Assembly (NCBI RefSeq): GCF_000024425.1
Contig: NC_013946.1
Span: forward strand, 1,860,001-1,924,000
DNA from: Meiothermus ruber DSM 1279
GTDB lineage: Bacteria > Deinococcota > Deinococci > Deinococcales > Thermaceae
Length of the DNA: 64,000 nt
Direction of reading: 5' to 3'
This document shows, piece after piece, positions 1 to 8,136 of this stretch. A program made the translations under genes and the position numbers. The notes below the pieces were generated by a model, which saw only the letters and a list, made by a program, of their open reading frames with translations, had not been told where the DNA came from and did not search any database. Positions within the stretch are counted from its first letter, which is position 1. The number at the start of each line of letters is the position of its first letter.

Positions 1-967
1 TCATCCTGCACCTGCCCATTGGCCACGACCGCGTCGATGAGCCCCCAGACTCGTTCTACCGGCTGCAACTCGGGCGAGTAGGATGGCAGATAACACAGCC
101 CCAAGCCCCTGGCTGGCTCCACCCGCCCCGAGGTGTGCCAGCCAGCCTGATCCAGCACCACCAGTACCAGCTTGCCCGCCCCCGCCCCCCGTAGCCGGGC
201 AAAGGCCTCCAACACCAACTGGAACCCCTCCACCGAGACCGAGGGCAGCAGCCAGTACTCGCTTTCCCCCGTACCCGGCCTTATGAAGGCGTACACATAC
301 AGCCAGCGATAGCGGGGCCGCTCCTGCGCTAGCGGCGTCCTCCCTCGCAAGGCCCATACCCGTCGGCGGATGGGCTTCAGCCCTATTCGGTGCTCATCAA
401 AGCCCCACACCTCCAACTCCAGTTCAGGAAAGAGCAGCCTGAACAGGAAAACCATCAGAAAGAGCTTTTTTTGAAAGCCTCCTGCCGCTTCGCATCCGCC
501 TCCCGGTGGCGCGGCCGGGGGCGCAGCGGGGCCAGGCCCAGGCGACGCATCCAGTACCAGGCCCGCCGCCCATCCACCGGACGTCCCAGCCTTTCAGCCA
601 GCCACTCCGCCGCGTGGCGTATGCTCCAAAGCCCGTCCCTGGGATGGGGCTGGAGGAGGGCCTGGCGGAAGGGTTCCTGGAGTTCGGGCGGTACGAGGGG
701 GGCCCGGCCTTTGTTCTCGTGCCGCAGATTCTTCATAGGCAGGCCCTGATTGTAGCGGTGGATCACCTGACGCACCCAGCGATCGGTATAGCCCAGATTC
801 CTGGCTACCTCGGGGATGCTCTGACCCCTGGCCAGCAGCCAGAGAGCGTGCCAGCGGGCGCGTTCGGTCTGGTCTTGGGACTCCCGGTAGAGGGCGTGGA
901 GGTGATCCGGATGGTGTCGCAGTTGGAGTTCCAACCGGGGGCGGCGCTGATGTTGGGCCAGTTGCAT
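1..967 (-). CDS. IS630-family transposase, two frames joined by -1 frameshift (partial, runs off window)
   Basis: The first frame (967 to 455) encodes an N-terminal helix-turn-helix region (SIPEVARNLGYTDRWVRQVI) and ends soon after a run of seven A on the coding strand (466-472). Slipping back one base there opens a second frame that stays open to the window edge. It contains the IS630 catalytic signatures: an Asp in FDEHRIG, an Asp in VVLDQAGWH, and the Glu in YSPELQPVE. Several IS630 elements are known to make their transposase by programmed -1 frameshifting on A-rich slippery sites, so I read this as one functional gene rather than a broken one. The C-terminus and the left element end lie outside the window, so integrity cannot be judged. 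A sequencing error in the homopolymer is the alternative. Confidence 0.85.
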
Positions 968-1034
968 GGCTCCATTTTAGTAGAAAGAGTCTTGGAGATT
1001 TCTTATGAGTTCTCATTGATGAGGAACGGGCGGT

Positions 1035-2168
1035 ATGCGGGAGGCTACAATAAAGCTGATGAAACGATTGCTGCTTCTCACCATGGCCGCTTTACTGCTC
1101 GGTACCAGCTGCAACAACCGCCCCGCTGCCCCGCCGCCCCCGCCGGTGATCGATCCGCCCACGGACGGGCCGCTGGTCTTCAAGTACGACGCGGCGGAGG
1201 GGTATCTGGACTACTGGTATAAGGACAATGCGTTCGGCATTGGGCTCCATACCTACGTGGAGGGCCTGGATGGCAGCTGGCGGGTCATGACCCTGCCCAC
1301 CCTGCCTTACGATAACAAGGTCGCCCCCGCCTTCTACCGCGTGCAGGGCCTGGTCACCACCGAGGGCTACCTGGTGCACTACGGGCTGGACCAGACGCTC
1401 AACAAGATCTACGGCGGGCGCAAGTTCCGCTGGAAGTACCGCTTCAAGCTGCACACCCAGGAGAACCCCTGGCGCTTCGAGGCCCCCATCGGGCCGGTGG
1501 AGTTCGAGGTGCTGGAGCGGTTTCCGTGGGAGCCGGGGGTGCAGGCCGCTATCATTGATACCAGAAACCTTTTTCTTCACAACGCGATCGCCACCTCCCC
1601 CATCGGCGCGCCCCCCTTCATCGGCTGCTTGCAGGAGGACGTACCCGGCATCTTCAACGCTAAGAAGGGCATCTACATCGCTTCCTGGCACCGGGGGGTG
1701 ATCCAGTGGCGGGACGAGGATGTGGACGTGACCTGGCCGGGGCCGGGGAATCCGCCGTGGAGCTATACCCGCAACTGGTACTGGATTGACGGGGAGTACG
1801 AGGCCTACGTGGCCACCAGCAACTCCAATCCGATATACATCACCAACGGCATCCAGTACAACCCCCGCTTCCCCTCCCTCTCCAACCGCACCCACGAGGT
1901 GATCCTGCTCTCCTACGCCGACGGGGTGGGGCCCTACCCCAAGTCCTGGGAGAAGCGCTACTTCCGCCTGGCCGGGCGGGGGGCGGGGGCCTTCCTGAAC
2001 CCCGACGGGAGCGTGCGCTGCGAGTTCGGGGAGTGGCGGCTGGACGAGATCACCGACCCGGCGGCCATCGCCTGGTTTGATGCCTTCCGCACCAGCAGGC
2101 GCGAGCAGCCCCCCGACGGCCCCATGACCCCGCAGCAACGGGCCTGGCTCTGGCCGGCGGGGTGGTAG
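1035..2168 (+). CDS. Putative lipoprotein of unknown function
   Basis: The 377-residue product begins with a short basic segment, a hydrophobic stretch and the lipobox LGTSC, followed by a proline-rich linker, so it is probably a secreted lipoprotein cleaved before the Cys. The rest is rich in Trp and Tyr (for example NWYWIDGEYEAYV) as in beta-rich carbohydrate- or polymer-binding proteins, but I recognise no family. The start at 1035 has GAGGAA eight bases upstream; an ATG at 1059 is an alternative start that keeps the signal peptide. It stands alone between two transposable elements and is followed at once by a strong terminator. The gene lacks the CTCGAG hexamer typical of neighbouring genes, which hints at recent acquisition (inference). 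Confidence 0.75.
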   Translation: MREATIKLMKRLLLLTMAALLLGTSCNNRPAAPPPPPVIDPPTDGPLVFKYDAAEGYLDYWYKDNAFGIGLHTYVEGLDGSWRVMTLPTLPYDNKVAPAFYRVQGLVTTEGYLVHYGLDQTLNKIYGGRKFRWKYRFKLHTQENPWRFEAPIGPVEFEVLERFPWEPGVQAAIIDTRNLFLHNAIATSPIGAPPFIGCLQEDVPGIFNAKKGIYIASWHRGVIQWRDEDVDVTWPGPGNPPWSYTRNWYWIDGEYEAYVATSNSNPIYITNGIQYNPRFPSLSNRTHEVILLSYADGVGPYPKSWEKRYFRLAGRGAGAFLNPDGSVRCEFGEWRLDEITDPAAIAWFDAFRTSRREQPPDGPMTPQQRAWLWPAGW

Positions 2169-2181
2169 GAGGGGGGTTCTG

Positions 2182-2205
2182 AGCCCGGGCGCGGCCCGGG
2201 CTTTT
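2182..2205 (+). terminator. Intrinsic terminator of the 1035-2168 lipoprotein gene
   Basis: The arms AGCCCGGG and CCCGGGCT (8 bp, perfect) flank the loop CGCGG and are followed by four T. It begins 13 bases after the stop codon. A second inverted repeat (GCCCCCT/AGGGGGC, about 2240-2270) lies between it and the IS element. Confidence 0.85.
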
Positions 2206-2294
2206 GCCGGGGCGGTTCTTGCCCCCCTGTGTTCTAGGCGCCCCCTCCTTTCGCTGCGCGCCAGGGGGCTTCTTAGAGACTGTCTTAATACTTT

Positions 2295-3048
2295 CTAGGA
2301 GGCCAATCTTCTGACCATAAGCCGGATCATTGCCGTGTAGATGAAGGTCTCTGAGCTCTCGGGTAGAAGCTCATAGTCCCGGTTCAGCCGGCGGCTGAAA
2401 CTGAGCCAGGCAGGGCCAAGCAGACGTGCCTCCGTGTGCGGAGGCACGCTTGTCTGCGTAAGGTGCGCTCCACCACCCATCTGCGGGGAATCACCACAAA
2501 CCCCCGATGCCCCCGCGTCCACTTCCGAGGCTGGTCTTGAAGTTGGCATCCGGCCTGCGCACCACCTCCACCGTCCAGCCCAAGGTGCGCCGAACCCATT
2601 CCTCGAACCTGCGCTTGTAGCCCCCATCCACAAACAGACGCGATAACCGCTTCGACAGCCCCTGGGTATCCACCAGCAGATGCCGTTTGCGCCCCTTTAC
2701 CTTCTTGCCCGCGTCATACCCCTGACCCCCCTTTTCCCAAGGTCTTCACGCGCTGGCTGTCCAGAATCCCCGCACTGGGTTCAGGCAGGCGTCCTGCTTT
2801 ACGGCGGGTTTTCTCGCGCAGGGTGGTGTGTATCTGTTGCAGGAAACCAGATTTGCGCCACCAACGGAAGGGGCAGGTCGCAGGGCATCATGCGCCAGGC
2901 GCAACCGGCGCGGGTGATGTAGAAGAGGCCGTTCAGGATTTCCCGCCAGGGATGCCCCCGGGGGCGATGGGGGGCGGCATCAGGGGTGCCAGGATGGCCA
3001 TTCCTGGTCGGTCAGATCGCTGGGGTAGCGGCTTTGTCTGAGTTCCAT
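2295..3048 (-). pseudogene. IS5-family (DUF4096-type) transposase remnant
   Basis: Reading the minus strand from the ATG at 3048, the recognisable pieces are YPSDLTDQEW (N-terminal domain), then, in shifted frames, LDSQRVKT with the first catalytic Asp, GKKVKGRKRHLLVDTQGL, VDGGYKRRFEEW with the second Asp, WVVERT with the catalytic Glu, and RRLNRDYELLPES near the C-terminus. These pieces lie in different frames and part of the N-terminal half looks shortened, so several frameshifts and at least one deletion have occurred. A palindromic segment of about 48 bp is inserted directly after WVVERT. No frame could give a working enzyme. Confidence 0.85.
2425..2448. repeat. Palindrome inserted in the dead transposase
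   Basis: The arms CGTGCCTCCG and CGGAGGCACG pair perfectly around a TGTG loop, and the flanks CAGA/TCTG extend the pairing with a small bulge. Compared with related transposases, where WVVERTFAWL is continuous, this segment interrupts the reading frame, so it appears to be an insertion rather than ancestral sequence. Confidence 0.65.
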
Positions 3049-3175
3049 GCGCGACTATAGCATGAGGGAGGGTATTAAGACAGTCTCTTACTTATCGTGG
3101 TTCTCTCTATTTTGTGCCGCCAGGACTGTAACAACAAACCAACCCGTTGCGCTTTTTTGATTTTTGCGAAGCGCC

Positions 3176-4576
3176 CTAGGCTTCTTCCGAGGTGACCGAC
3201 TCGCTGGGGGTCTCGTCGTCGAGGGGCTCTGGGATTTTGTTCTGGGCCCGCACCCGCTCGATGCCCCGGGGGTCGGCGGTTTCGACGATAAACTCATAAC
3301 CACCGTACTCGAGCTTTTCCCCTACCTCGGGGATGTGCCCAAACTCGTTCATCAGAAAGCCCGAGAGGGTATCGTACTCGCCTTCGGGCAGCTCGATGCC
3401 CAGCTTTTTAGAGGCCTCCTCGAGCGGAACCGAGGCATCCAGCAGATACACCCCCTCGGCGATTTGCTGCACCGGGGCCACCTCTTCTTCGTCCGACTCG
3501 TCGTAGATTTCGCCGATGATCTCCTCGATGATGTCCTCGAGGGTGACCAGACCCGCAGTGCCCTTGAACTCGTCCACCACGATGGCCATATGGGTTTTGC
3601 GCCGGCGCATCTCGCGCAGCAGCTCCCGGGCCCCCATGGTTTCGGGGACAAAATAAGCCGGGTGGCAGATGCTACCCACCTTGATGCTATCTAACTCCGG
3701 GCCGCTGTACTCCAGCAGGTCTTTGATATAGGCCACCCCGATGATGTTGTCGATGGTCTCCTGGTACACCGGCACCCGGGAGTAGCGGTGCTCGCGGGCC
3801 ATCGCCCAAAAATCGCGCAGGCTGGCCTCGGCGGATATGGTAACCATTTCTACCCTTGGCACCATAATCGAGCGCACCAGGGTTTCCTCGAGGTCGAGGA
3901 TCTGGCTGATGATCTCCCCCTCGCTCTCGTCCAAGACCCCTTCTTTGGATGAAGCCTCCACGATCAACTTGAGCTCCTCGGCGCTGCCGACCATGGAGTG
4001 CGAGGGCGCTTCTTTGAGGCCCATCAGCCGGAGGAAAAAATTACCGCTTCGGTTGAACAGCCAGACCAGCGGTGTGGTGAGCCGCTGGAAAATGTTGAGC
4101 GGCAGAATGGTGAAGACCGCGACCTGCTCGGTGCGCTGGAGGGCGATGCCTTTGGGAATAAGCTCGCCAAAGAGCACCGTAACGAAGGTGATGAAAACCA
4201 CCGAAAGCACAAAGCCCGCGCTGGAAAGCAGGCTGCTTTCAGTAGCAGCGGCGGCCTCGGGCTGGCCGAACAACACCCCGATGCCCGTCACAATCAGCCG
4301 GGTGACGTACGGTTCTCCAAAAGCCCCCAGAACCAGGTTGGTGGCGGTGATGCCAAGCTGGGTGGTGGCAATGTAGGCGTCAAGCCGGGCCATGGCATCT
4401 TTGAGCAGCCGGCCCTGCCAGGCCCCGCTTTCCGCCAGGTGCTCGACCCGGCTGCGCCGGATGGCTACCAGAGAAAATTCAGCGGTAACAAAAAAAGCGT
4501 TGATCAGGATGAGCAAAGCGATGATACCAAGACTACCAGGGATGCTTTCCATAAGGTTCGCGTCAGGCCCAACCAA
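3176..4576 (-). CDS. CorC/HlyC-family membrane protein (DUF21-CBS-CBS-CorC_HlyC)
   Basis: This polytopic membrane protein of the CNNM/CorC group is likely to act in Mg2+ or other divalent cation efflux; members are often labelled hemolysin. The N-terminal DUF21 domain (about residues 9-200) has four hydrophobic segments, starting with NAFFVTAEFSLVAIRRSR and including the typical FGELIPKGIAL. A CBS pair follows from IMVPRVEMV to VTLEDIIEEIIGEI (about 220-350), and a CorC_HlyC domain with LSGFLMNEFGHIP closes the protein. The 4576 start is a TTG; an ATG at 4552 (MESIPGSLG) is an equally good start, and neither has a clear ribosome binding site. It is the last gene of the minus-strand run with floA, phoH, ybeY and dgkA. 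Confidence 0.9.
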   Translation of the reverse strand: MVGPDANLMESIPGSLGIIALLILINAFFVTAEFSLVAIRRSRVEHLAESGAWQGRLLKDAMARLDAYIATTQLGITATNLVLGAFGEPYVTRLIVTGIGVLFGQPEAAAATESSLLSSAGFVLSVVFITFVTVLFGELIPKGIALQRTEQVAVFTILPLNIFQRLTTPLVWLFNRSGNFFLRLMGLKEAPSHSMVGSAEELKLIVEASSKEGVLDESEGEIISQILDLEETLVRSIMVPRVEMVTISAEASLRDFWAMAREHRYSRVPVYQETIDNIIGVAYIKDLLEYSGPELDSIKVGSICHPAYFVPETMGARELLREMRRRKTHMAIVVDEFKGTAGLVTLEDIIEEIIGEIYDESDEEEVAPVQQIAEGVYLLDASVPLEEASKKLGIELPEGEYDTLSGFLMNEFGHIPEVGEKLEYGGYEFIVETADPRGIERVRAQNKIPEPLDDETPSESVTSEEA

Positions 4577-4658
4577 AAGCTAACTCGCCCCGGAGCGTCC
4601 CAGGGCAAGGCCAGGGCCAGGTTTTGGGTGGGGAGTCCATACGCTACTAGCCGAGAGT

Positions 4659-5063
4659 TTACCACAGCCCCAGCCGGCTCACAAGCGGCGGAAAAAACAG
4701 CAAAAAGCCGATCAGGGCTGCAATTGTGCTCACTATCAGTACGCTGGCCGCGGCGATGTCTTTGGCGGCTTTGGCCAGCGGGTGGTAGTTGGGGGAGACC
4801 AGATCCACCACGGCCTCGAGGGCGGTGTTGATGAGCTCGAGGCCCAGCACCAGGGCTACCAACAGGAGCACCGGTACCGGGTTGACCTTCAGCCACCAGG
4901 CCAGGCCCAGGGCCAGGGCGGCCACATAGACCTCGAGGCGGAAATTGCGCTGGCTTTTCCAGGCATAACGAACCCCGGCCCAGGCATAGCCAAACGAAGC
5001 CCGCAGGCCTCGCAGGGGCAGGGGATCGGTTCCGGGTTTGGGTGGTGGGGGACGGGTTGGCAT
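4659..5063 (-). CDS. dgkA: Diacylglycerol/undecaprenol kinase
   Basis: This 134-residue integral membrane kinase phosphorylates undecaprenol or diacylglycerol at the cytoplasmic membrane, recycling the lipid carrier used for cell-wall and polysaccharide synthesis. The family core ELINTALEAVVDLVSP followed by HPLAKAAKDIAAASVL is complete, with the catalytic Glu and the Asn and Asp that hold Mg-ATP. Three hydrophobic helices follow an amphipathic N-terminus (SFGYAWAGVRYAWKSQRNFRLE). It starts three bases after the ybeY stop, so the two are surely co-transcribed; ybeY-dgkA adjacency is common in bacteria. Whether the substrate is undecaprenol, as in most Gram-positive homologues, or diacylglycerol cannot be told from sequence. 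Confidence 0.92.
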   Translation of the reverse strand: MPTRPPPPKPGTDPLPLRGLRASFGYAWAGVRYAWKSQRNFRLEVYVAALALGLAWWLKVNPVPVLLLVALVLGLELINTALEAVVDLVSPNYHPLAKAAKDIAAASVLIVSTIAALIGFLLFFPPLVSRLGLW

Positions 5064-5066
5064 GGT

Positions 5067-5489
5067 TCAGAGCTCGAGGATGCGGGCCTGCACGCGCCTA
5101 AACCCTTCCCATTCGGTCTCGGAGCGGTGGTCGTGTCCCAGCAGGTGCCAAAGCGAATGGGCGGCCAGTACCTTAACCTCGTGCTGAAGACTGTGCCCAA
5201 GCTGCTCGGCCTGGCGGCGGGCGGTATCCAGGCTGATCACGATATCGCCCAGGTGCGGCGGGATAAAGGGGTCGCCCGGTTCGTAGGTGGGAAACGATAA
5301 AACATCGGTAGGGGCATCCTCGCCCCAGTGCTGCTGCTTGAGGGCCCGTATCTCGTTATCGTTGGTAAGGATCAGGGTTAGAGACTTGTCCCCGTGCCCA
5401 AGCTCCGCCAGTAGAAGCCCAAGCGCCCTGCGCACCGCAGGGCCCAGACCTCGAGGTACTCGAGTGTGCGCAACCAGATCTACCCCCAT
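5067..5489 (-). CDS. ybeY: Endoribonuclease YbeY, 16S rRNA maturation factor
   Basis: This 140-residue cytoplasmic metalloprotein is needed for 16S rRNA 3'-end processing and late 30S quality control. The zinc-binding signature is complete: HSLWHLLGHDH gives the three His ligands of the family H-x3-H-x5-H motif. Upstream, NDNEIRALKQQHWGEDAPTDVLSFP matches the conserved substrate-binding region, and GDIVIS the next strand. Its start lies two bases after the phoH stop, giving the widely conserved phoH-ybeY pair. Confidence 0.95.
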   Translation of the reverse strand: MGVDLVAHTRVPRGLGPAVRRALGLLLAELGHGDKSLTLILTNDNEIRALKQQHWGEDAPTDVLSFPTYEPGDPFIPPHLGDIVISLDTARRQAEQLGHSLQHEVKVLAAHSLWHLLGHDHRSETEWEGFRRVQARILEL

Positions 5490-5491
5490 GG

Positions 5492-6463
5492 CTAGCTCTC
5501 GTGCTCATGGGCCTCGTAGGCCTTGATGATGCGCGCTACCAGCGGGTGGCGTACCACATCGGACTCCAAAAAGCGCTGCTGGGCAATGCCCTGGATGCCC
5601 TTTAGAATGCGCAGGGCCTCTACCAGGCCGCTTTTTTGGGCCTTGGGTAGGTCGATCTGGGTAATGTCGCCGGTGATCACCACCCGGCTATTGAAGCCCA
5701 TGCGGGTCAGGAACATCTTCATCTGCTCGGGGGTGGTGTTCTGGGCTTCATCCAAGATGATAAAGGCGTCGTTCAGGGTACGGCCCCGCATGAAGGCCAG
5801 CGGGGCCACCTCGATCACCCCCGACTGGATGTACTGTTCGAAGCGCTCGGCATCGATCATGTCGAACAGGGCATCGTAGAGCGGGCGCAGATAGGGGTCG
5901 ATTTTGGCCTGGAGGTCACCCGGCAAAAAGCCCAGGCGCTCCCCAGCCTCCACCGCCGGGCGGGTCAGGATGATGCGCTTAATTTTCTTGGCCTTGAGAA
6001 AAGCCACCGCCATGGCGACGGCCAGGTAGGTTTTGCCAGTGCCGGCCGGGCCGATGCCAAAGGTGATGTCGTGGGTGCTGATGGCCTCCACATACTTTCG
6101 CTGGCCGGGGGTTTTGGGCTTCAAGCGGCCGGGCAGGGTAATCTCGCCGCCGAGGGCGGGTGTGGTGGTTTCGACCGGCAGCGACTGACCATTTTCCGCC
6201 ACCAGGATGACCTGCTCGAGGGTGCCCGAGTCAATTTCCGCGCCCTGGCGTACCAGGGTGACCAGGTCGCGGATGACCCGTTCGGCCAACCACACCGCGT
6301 CCGGGTCGCCCGAGATTTGAACCTCCTGCCCCCGCACCACAAGCTGGGCCGGCAAAAGCTTGCGAAGGGTTTTTAGATGTTTATCCCCGTGGCCCAGCAA
6401 GGACAGGGCTTCCTGGGGCGAACGCAGGGGAACTACCGCTTTGCTTTGCGTACTCTTCTCCAA
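5492..6463 (-). CDS. phoH: PhoH-family ATPase/RNA helicase-like protein
   Basis: This 323-residue cytoplasmic P-loop ATPase of the PhoH family is proposed to act in RNA metabolism together with YbeY. Walker A is GPAGTGKT (residues 138-145) and Walker B is FIILDEAQN, followed by MKMFLTRMGFNSRVVITGD, all characteristic of PhoH. I place the start at a TTG (6463) because it follows CAGGAG at six bases and gives MEKSTQSK; the longer frame back to 6544 has no supporting site. This start makes phoH overlap the preceding membrane-protein gene by 31 bp, so translation is probably coupled. Confidence 0.92.
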   Translation of the reverse strand: MEKSTQSKAVVPLRSPQEALSLLGHGDKHLKTLRKLLPAQLVVRGQEVQISGDPDAVWLAERVIRDLVTLVRQGAEIDSGTLEQVILVAENGQSLPVETTTPALGGEITLPGRLKPKTPGQRKYVEAISTHDITFGIGPAGTGKTYLAVAMAVAFLKAKKIKRIILTRPAVEAGERLGFLPGDLQAKIDPYLRPLYDALFDMIDAERFEQYIQSGVIEVAPLAFMRGRTLNDAFIILDEAQNTTPEQMKMFLTRMGFNSRVVITGDITQIDLPKAQKSGLVEALRILKGIQGIAQQRFLESDVVRHPLVARIIKAYEAHEHES

Positions 6464-6939
6464 TATTGGCTCCTGGGTTCGGCCAGTATCTGGTGCCAAA
6501 CCACACCGTTCAGAATAGCACGGGTTGAGGTTGAAAACGCCCACTGATCGGTGGTTTTCTTGCTTTTGGGTTGCGGCTTGCTGGAGGCTTTTTGAGGGGG
6601 TTCTGAGGAGGGGCGCGGGCTGGGGCGGCTTTGACGCTCACGCTCGACCTCCTCGAGGCTCCGGGGTCGTCTGGGCGGTGTTTTGGGTTTTGGGGATGGG
6701 GCCGGCTGGCTTACCACAGGCCGGGCGGGGGGGCTTGGGGGAGGGCTGCTGGGGGTTGGGGTGCTCGAGCGGGTGGGCGGGGCGCTCGAGGCCGGGCGAC
6801 GCTCCTCACCGGGTAAGAGGATCTCGTCGGGTTCGAAGTCGGGGGGAACTTGCTGGCCCCGCCGCAGCAGCCCTTGCAGGGCCGGCAGCACGATAAAGAA
6901 GAACAGGAACAGCAGACCTAAAAGATCGTCTAAGCCCAT
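6433..6939 (-). CDS. Small single-pass membrane protein with Pro/Ser-rich tail, unknown function
   Basis: The 168 residues start with one strongly hydrophobic helix (LLGLLFLFFFIVLPALQGLL). A long low-complexity region rich in Pro, Ser and basic residues follows, then a basic C-terminus (SQYWRRVRKAKR). This suggests a membrane-anchored protein with a disordered cytoplasmic domain. It lies between floA and phoH on the same strand, 42 bases after floA, and overlaps phoH. I recognise no family. The position suggests a membrane-organisation or RNA-related role, but this is only context. Confidence 0.7.
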   Translation of the reverse strand: MGLDDLLGLLFLFFFIVLPALQGLLRRGQQVPPDFEPDEILLPGEERRPASSAPPTRSSTPTPSSPPPSPPARPVVSQPAPSPKPKTPPRRPRSLEEVERERQSRPSPRPSSEPPQKASSKPQPKSKKTTDQWAFSTSTRAILNGVVWHQILAEPRSQYWRRVRKAKR

Positions 6940-6981
6940 GGGGCCCTCCAGATGGGGGCGAGCGCCGCGCCCCCAGAGCGC

Positions 6982-7971
6982 TTAGCGTTGCGAACCATCA
7001 TCGGAAGTGCTGCCGCCGCTGGCTTTGCTGATGGAATCGCGCATCTCGGTGTCGGCCTCAATGTTTTTAAGCTGATAGTAGTCCATAACGCCTATGCGAC
7101 CGTTGCGCAGGGCCTCGGCCAGGGCCAAAGGTACGGCCGCTTGGGCCTCCACCAGCTTGGCCCGCATGGCCTCTACCAGGGCCGCGTTTTCTTGCTCCAG
7201 GGCCACCGCCATCGCGCGGCGCTCCTCGGCCTTGGCCTGGGCAATTTTCTTGTCGGCCTCGGCTTGGTCGGTGCGAAGCTGGGCCCCGATGTTTTTACCC
7301 ACGTCCACCTCGGCGATATCCACCGATAGGATTTCAAAAGCCGTGCCGGCGTCCAGGCCTTTGGCTAGCACGGTTTTGGAGATACGGTCAGGCTGCTCGA
7401 GCACCTGCTTGTGATCCTCCGACTGGCCGATGGAGGCCACGATGCCCTCGCCCACCCGGGCCACGATGGTTTCTTCGCCGGCCCCACCCACCAGGCGGTC
7501 AATGTTGGCCCGCACGGTGATGCGGGCGGTTGCCAGCAGCTGGATGCCGTCCTTGGCCATACCCGCTACCATCGGGCTGGTAATTACCTTGGGATTCACC
7601 GAGAGCCGCACGGCCTCGAGCACATCCCGCCCCGCCAGGTCAATGGCGGCGGCGCGGTCGAAGTTCAGCTTGATGCCGGCCTTGTCGGCGGCAATCAGGG
7701 CATCCACCACCCGGTCTACGTTGCCCCCGGCCAGGTACTGGGCCTCGAGCTTGGCGGTCTCGACCGGAATGCCTGCTTTAAAGGCCTTAATCATGGGATT
7801 CACAATTTTGGCCGGGGGGATTCGTCGGAAACGCATGCCGACCAGGGAGGTTAGCGGTACGTTAACCCCCGAAAACAACGCGGTAATCCATAGGGGCACC
7901 GGTACCAGGTAAAAGAATAAGAAAACGGCCAGTAAAACGATGCCAGCGATGATTAACACTCCAAACTCCAT
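6982..7971 (-). CDS. floA: Flotillin-like protein FloA
   Basis: This 329-residue bacterial flotillin scaffolds lipid-raft-like membrane microdomains. The N-terminus has a hydrophobic hairpin ([24 protein letters not shown]), then the FloA-specific [19 protein letters not shown], an SPFH/PHB-like domain, and a long Ala/Glu/Gln-rich coiled coil ([23 protein letters not shown]). The ATG at 7971 is chosen because GAGGAGG lies six bases upstream; the upstream extension has none. The NfeD-like gene precedes it on the same strand, the classic NfeD-FloA pair, in which both proteins act in the same membrane domains. Confidence 0.95.
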   Translation of the reverse strand: MEFGVLIIAGIVLLAVFLFFYLVPVPLWITALFSGVNVPLTSLVGMRFRRIPPAKIVNPMIKAFKAGIPVETAKLEAQYLAGGNVDRVVDALIAADKAGIKLNFDRAAAIDLAGRDVLEAVRLSVNPKVITSPMVAGMAKDGIQLLATARITVRANIDRLVGGAGEETIVARVGEGIVASIGQSEDHKQVLEQPDRISKTVLAKGLDAGTAFEILSVDIAEVDVGKNIGAQLRTDQAEADKKIAQAKAEERRAMAVALEQENAALVEAMRAKLVEAQAAVPLALAEALRNGRIGVMDYYQLKNIEADTEMRDSISKASGGSTSDDGSQR

Positions 7972-8136
7972 GCGATCCTCCTCAAAGATCAAACCGCCTT
8001 GTTTTTTACAGGCGCCAACTGCTTTCTAGCGTAGATGCAGATGCCGGGCTGGGCCGGGTGCTCCCTAAGGGTACACCATGGGCCAAAAGGTGTGGGCTTT
8101 CCCAGCTTTCTTTGTAGGCAAAAGCGCATAGCCAGA

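Larger units (their letters stand above)
2276..3087 (-). mobile_element. IS5-family element, 812 bp, decayed transposase with intact ends
   Basis: Perfect 16-bp terminal inverted repeats are visible: GAGACTGTCTTAATAC at 2276-2291 and its reverse complement at 3072-3087. A 3-bp target duplication TTA lies at 2273-2275 and 3088-3090. The outer bases GAGACTGTC match the ends of the complete IS5-type element at 27695-28602, so the two belong to the same group although their inner sequences differ. The transposase inside is broken, so this copy could move only if a related transposase acts on it in trans. Confidence 0.9.

Noticed and set aside
2240-2270. GCCCCCT/AGGGGGC inverted repeat as a third IS end
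   Set aside because: Loop is long, there is no matching partner end, and it lies outside the 3-bp duplication of the IS5 copy.
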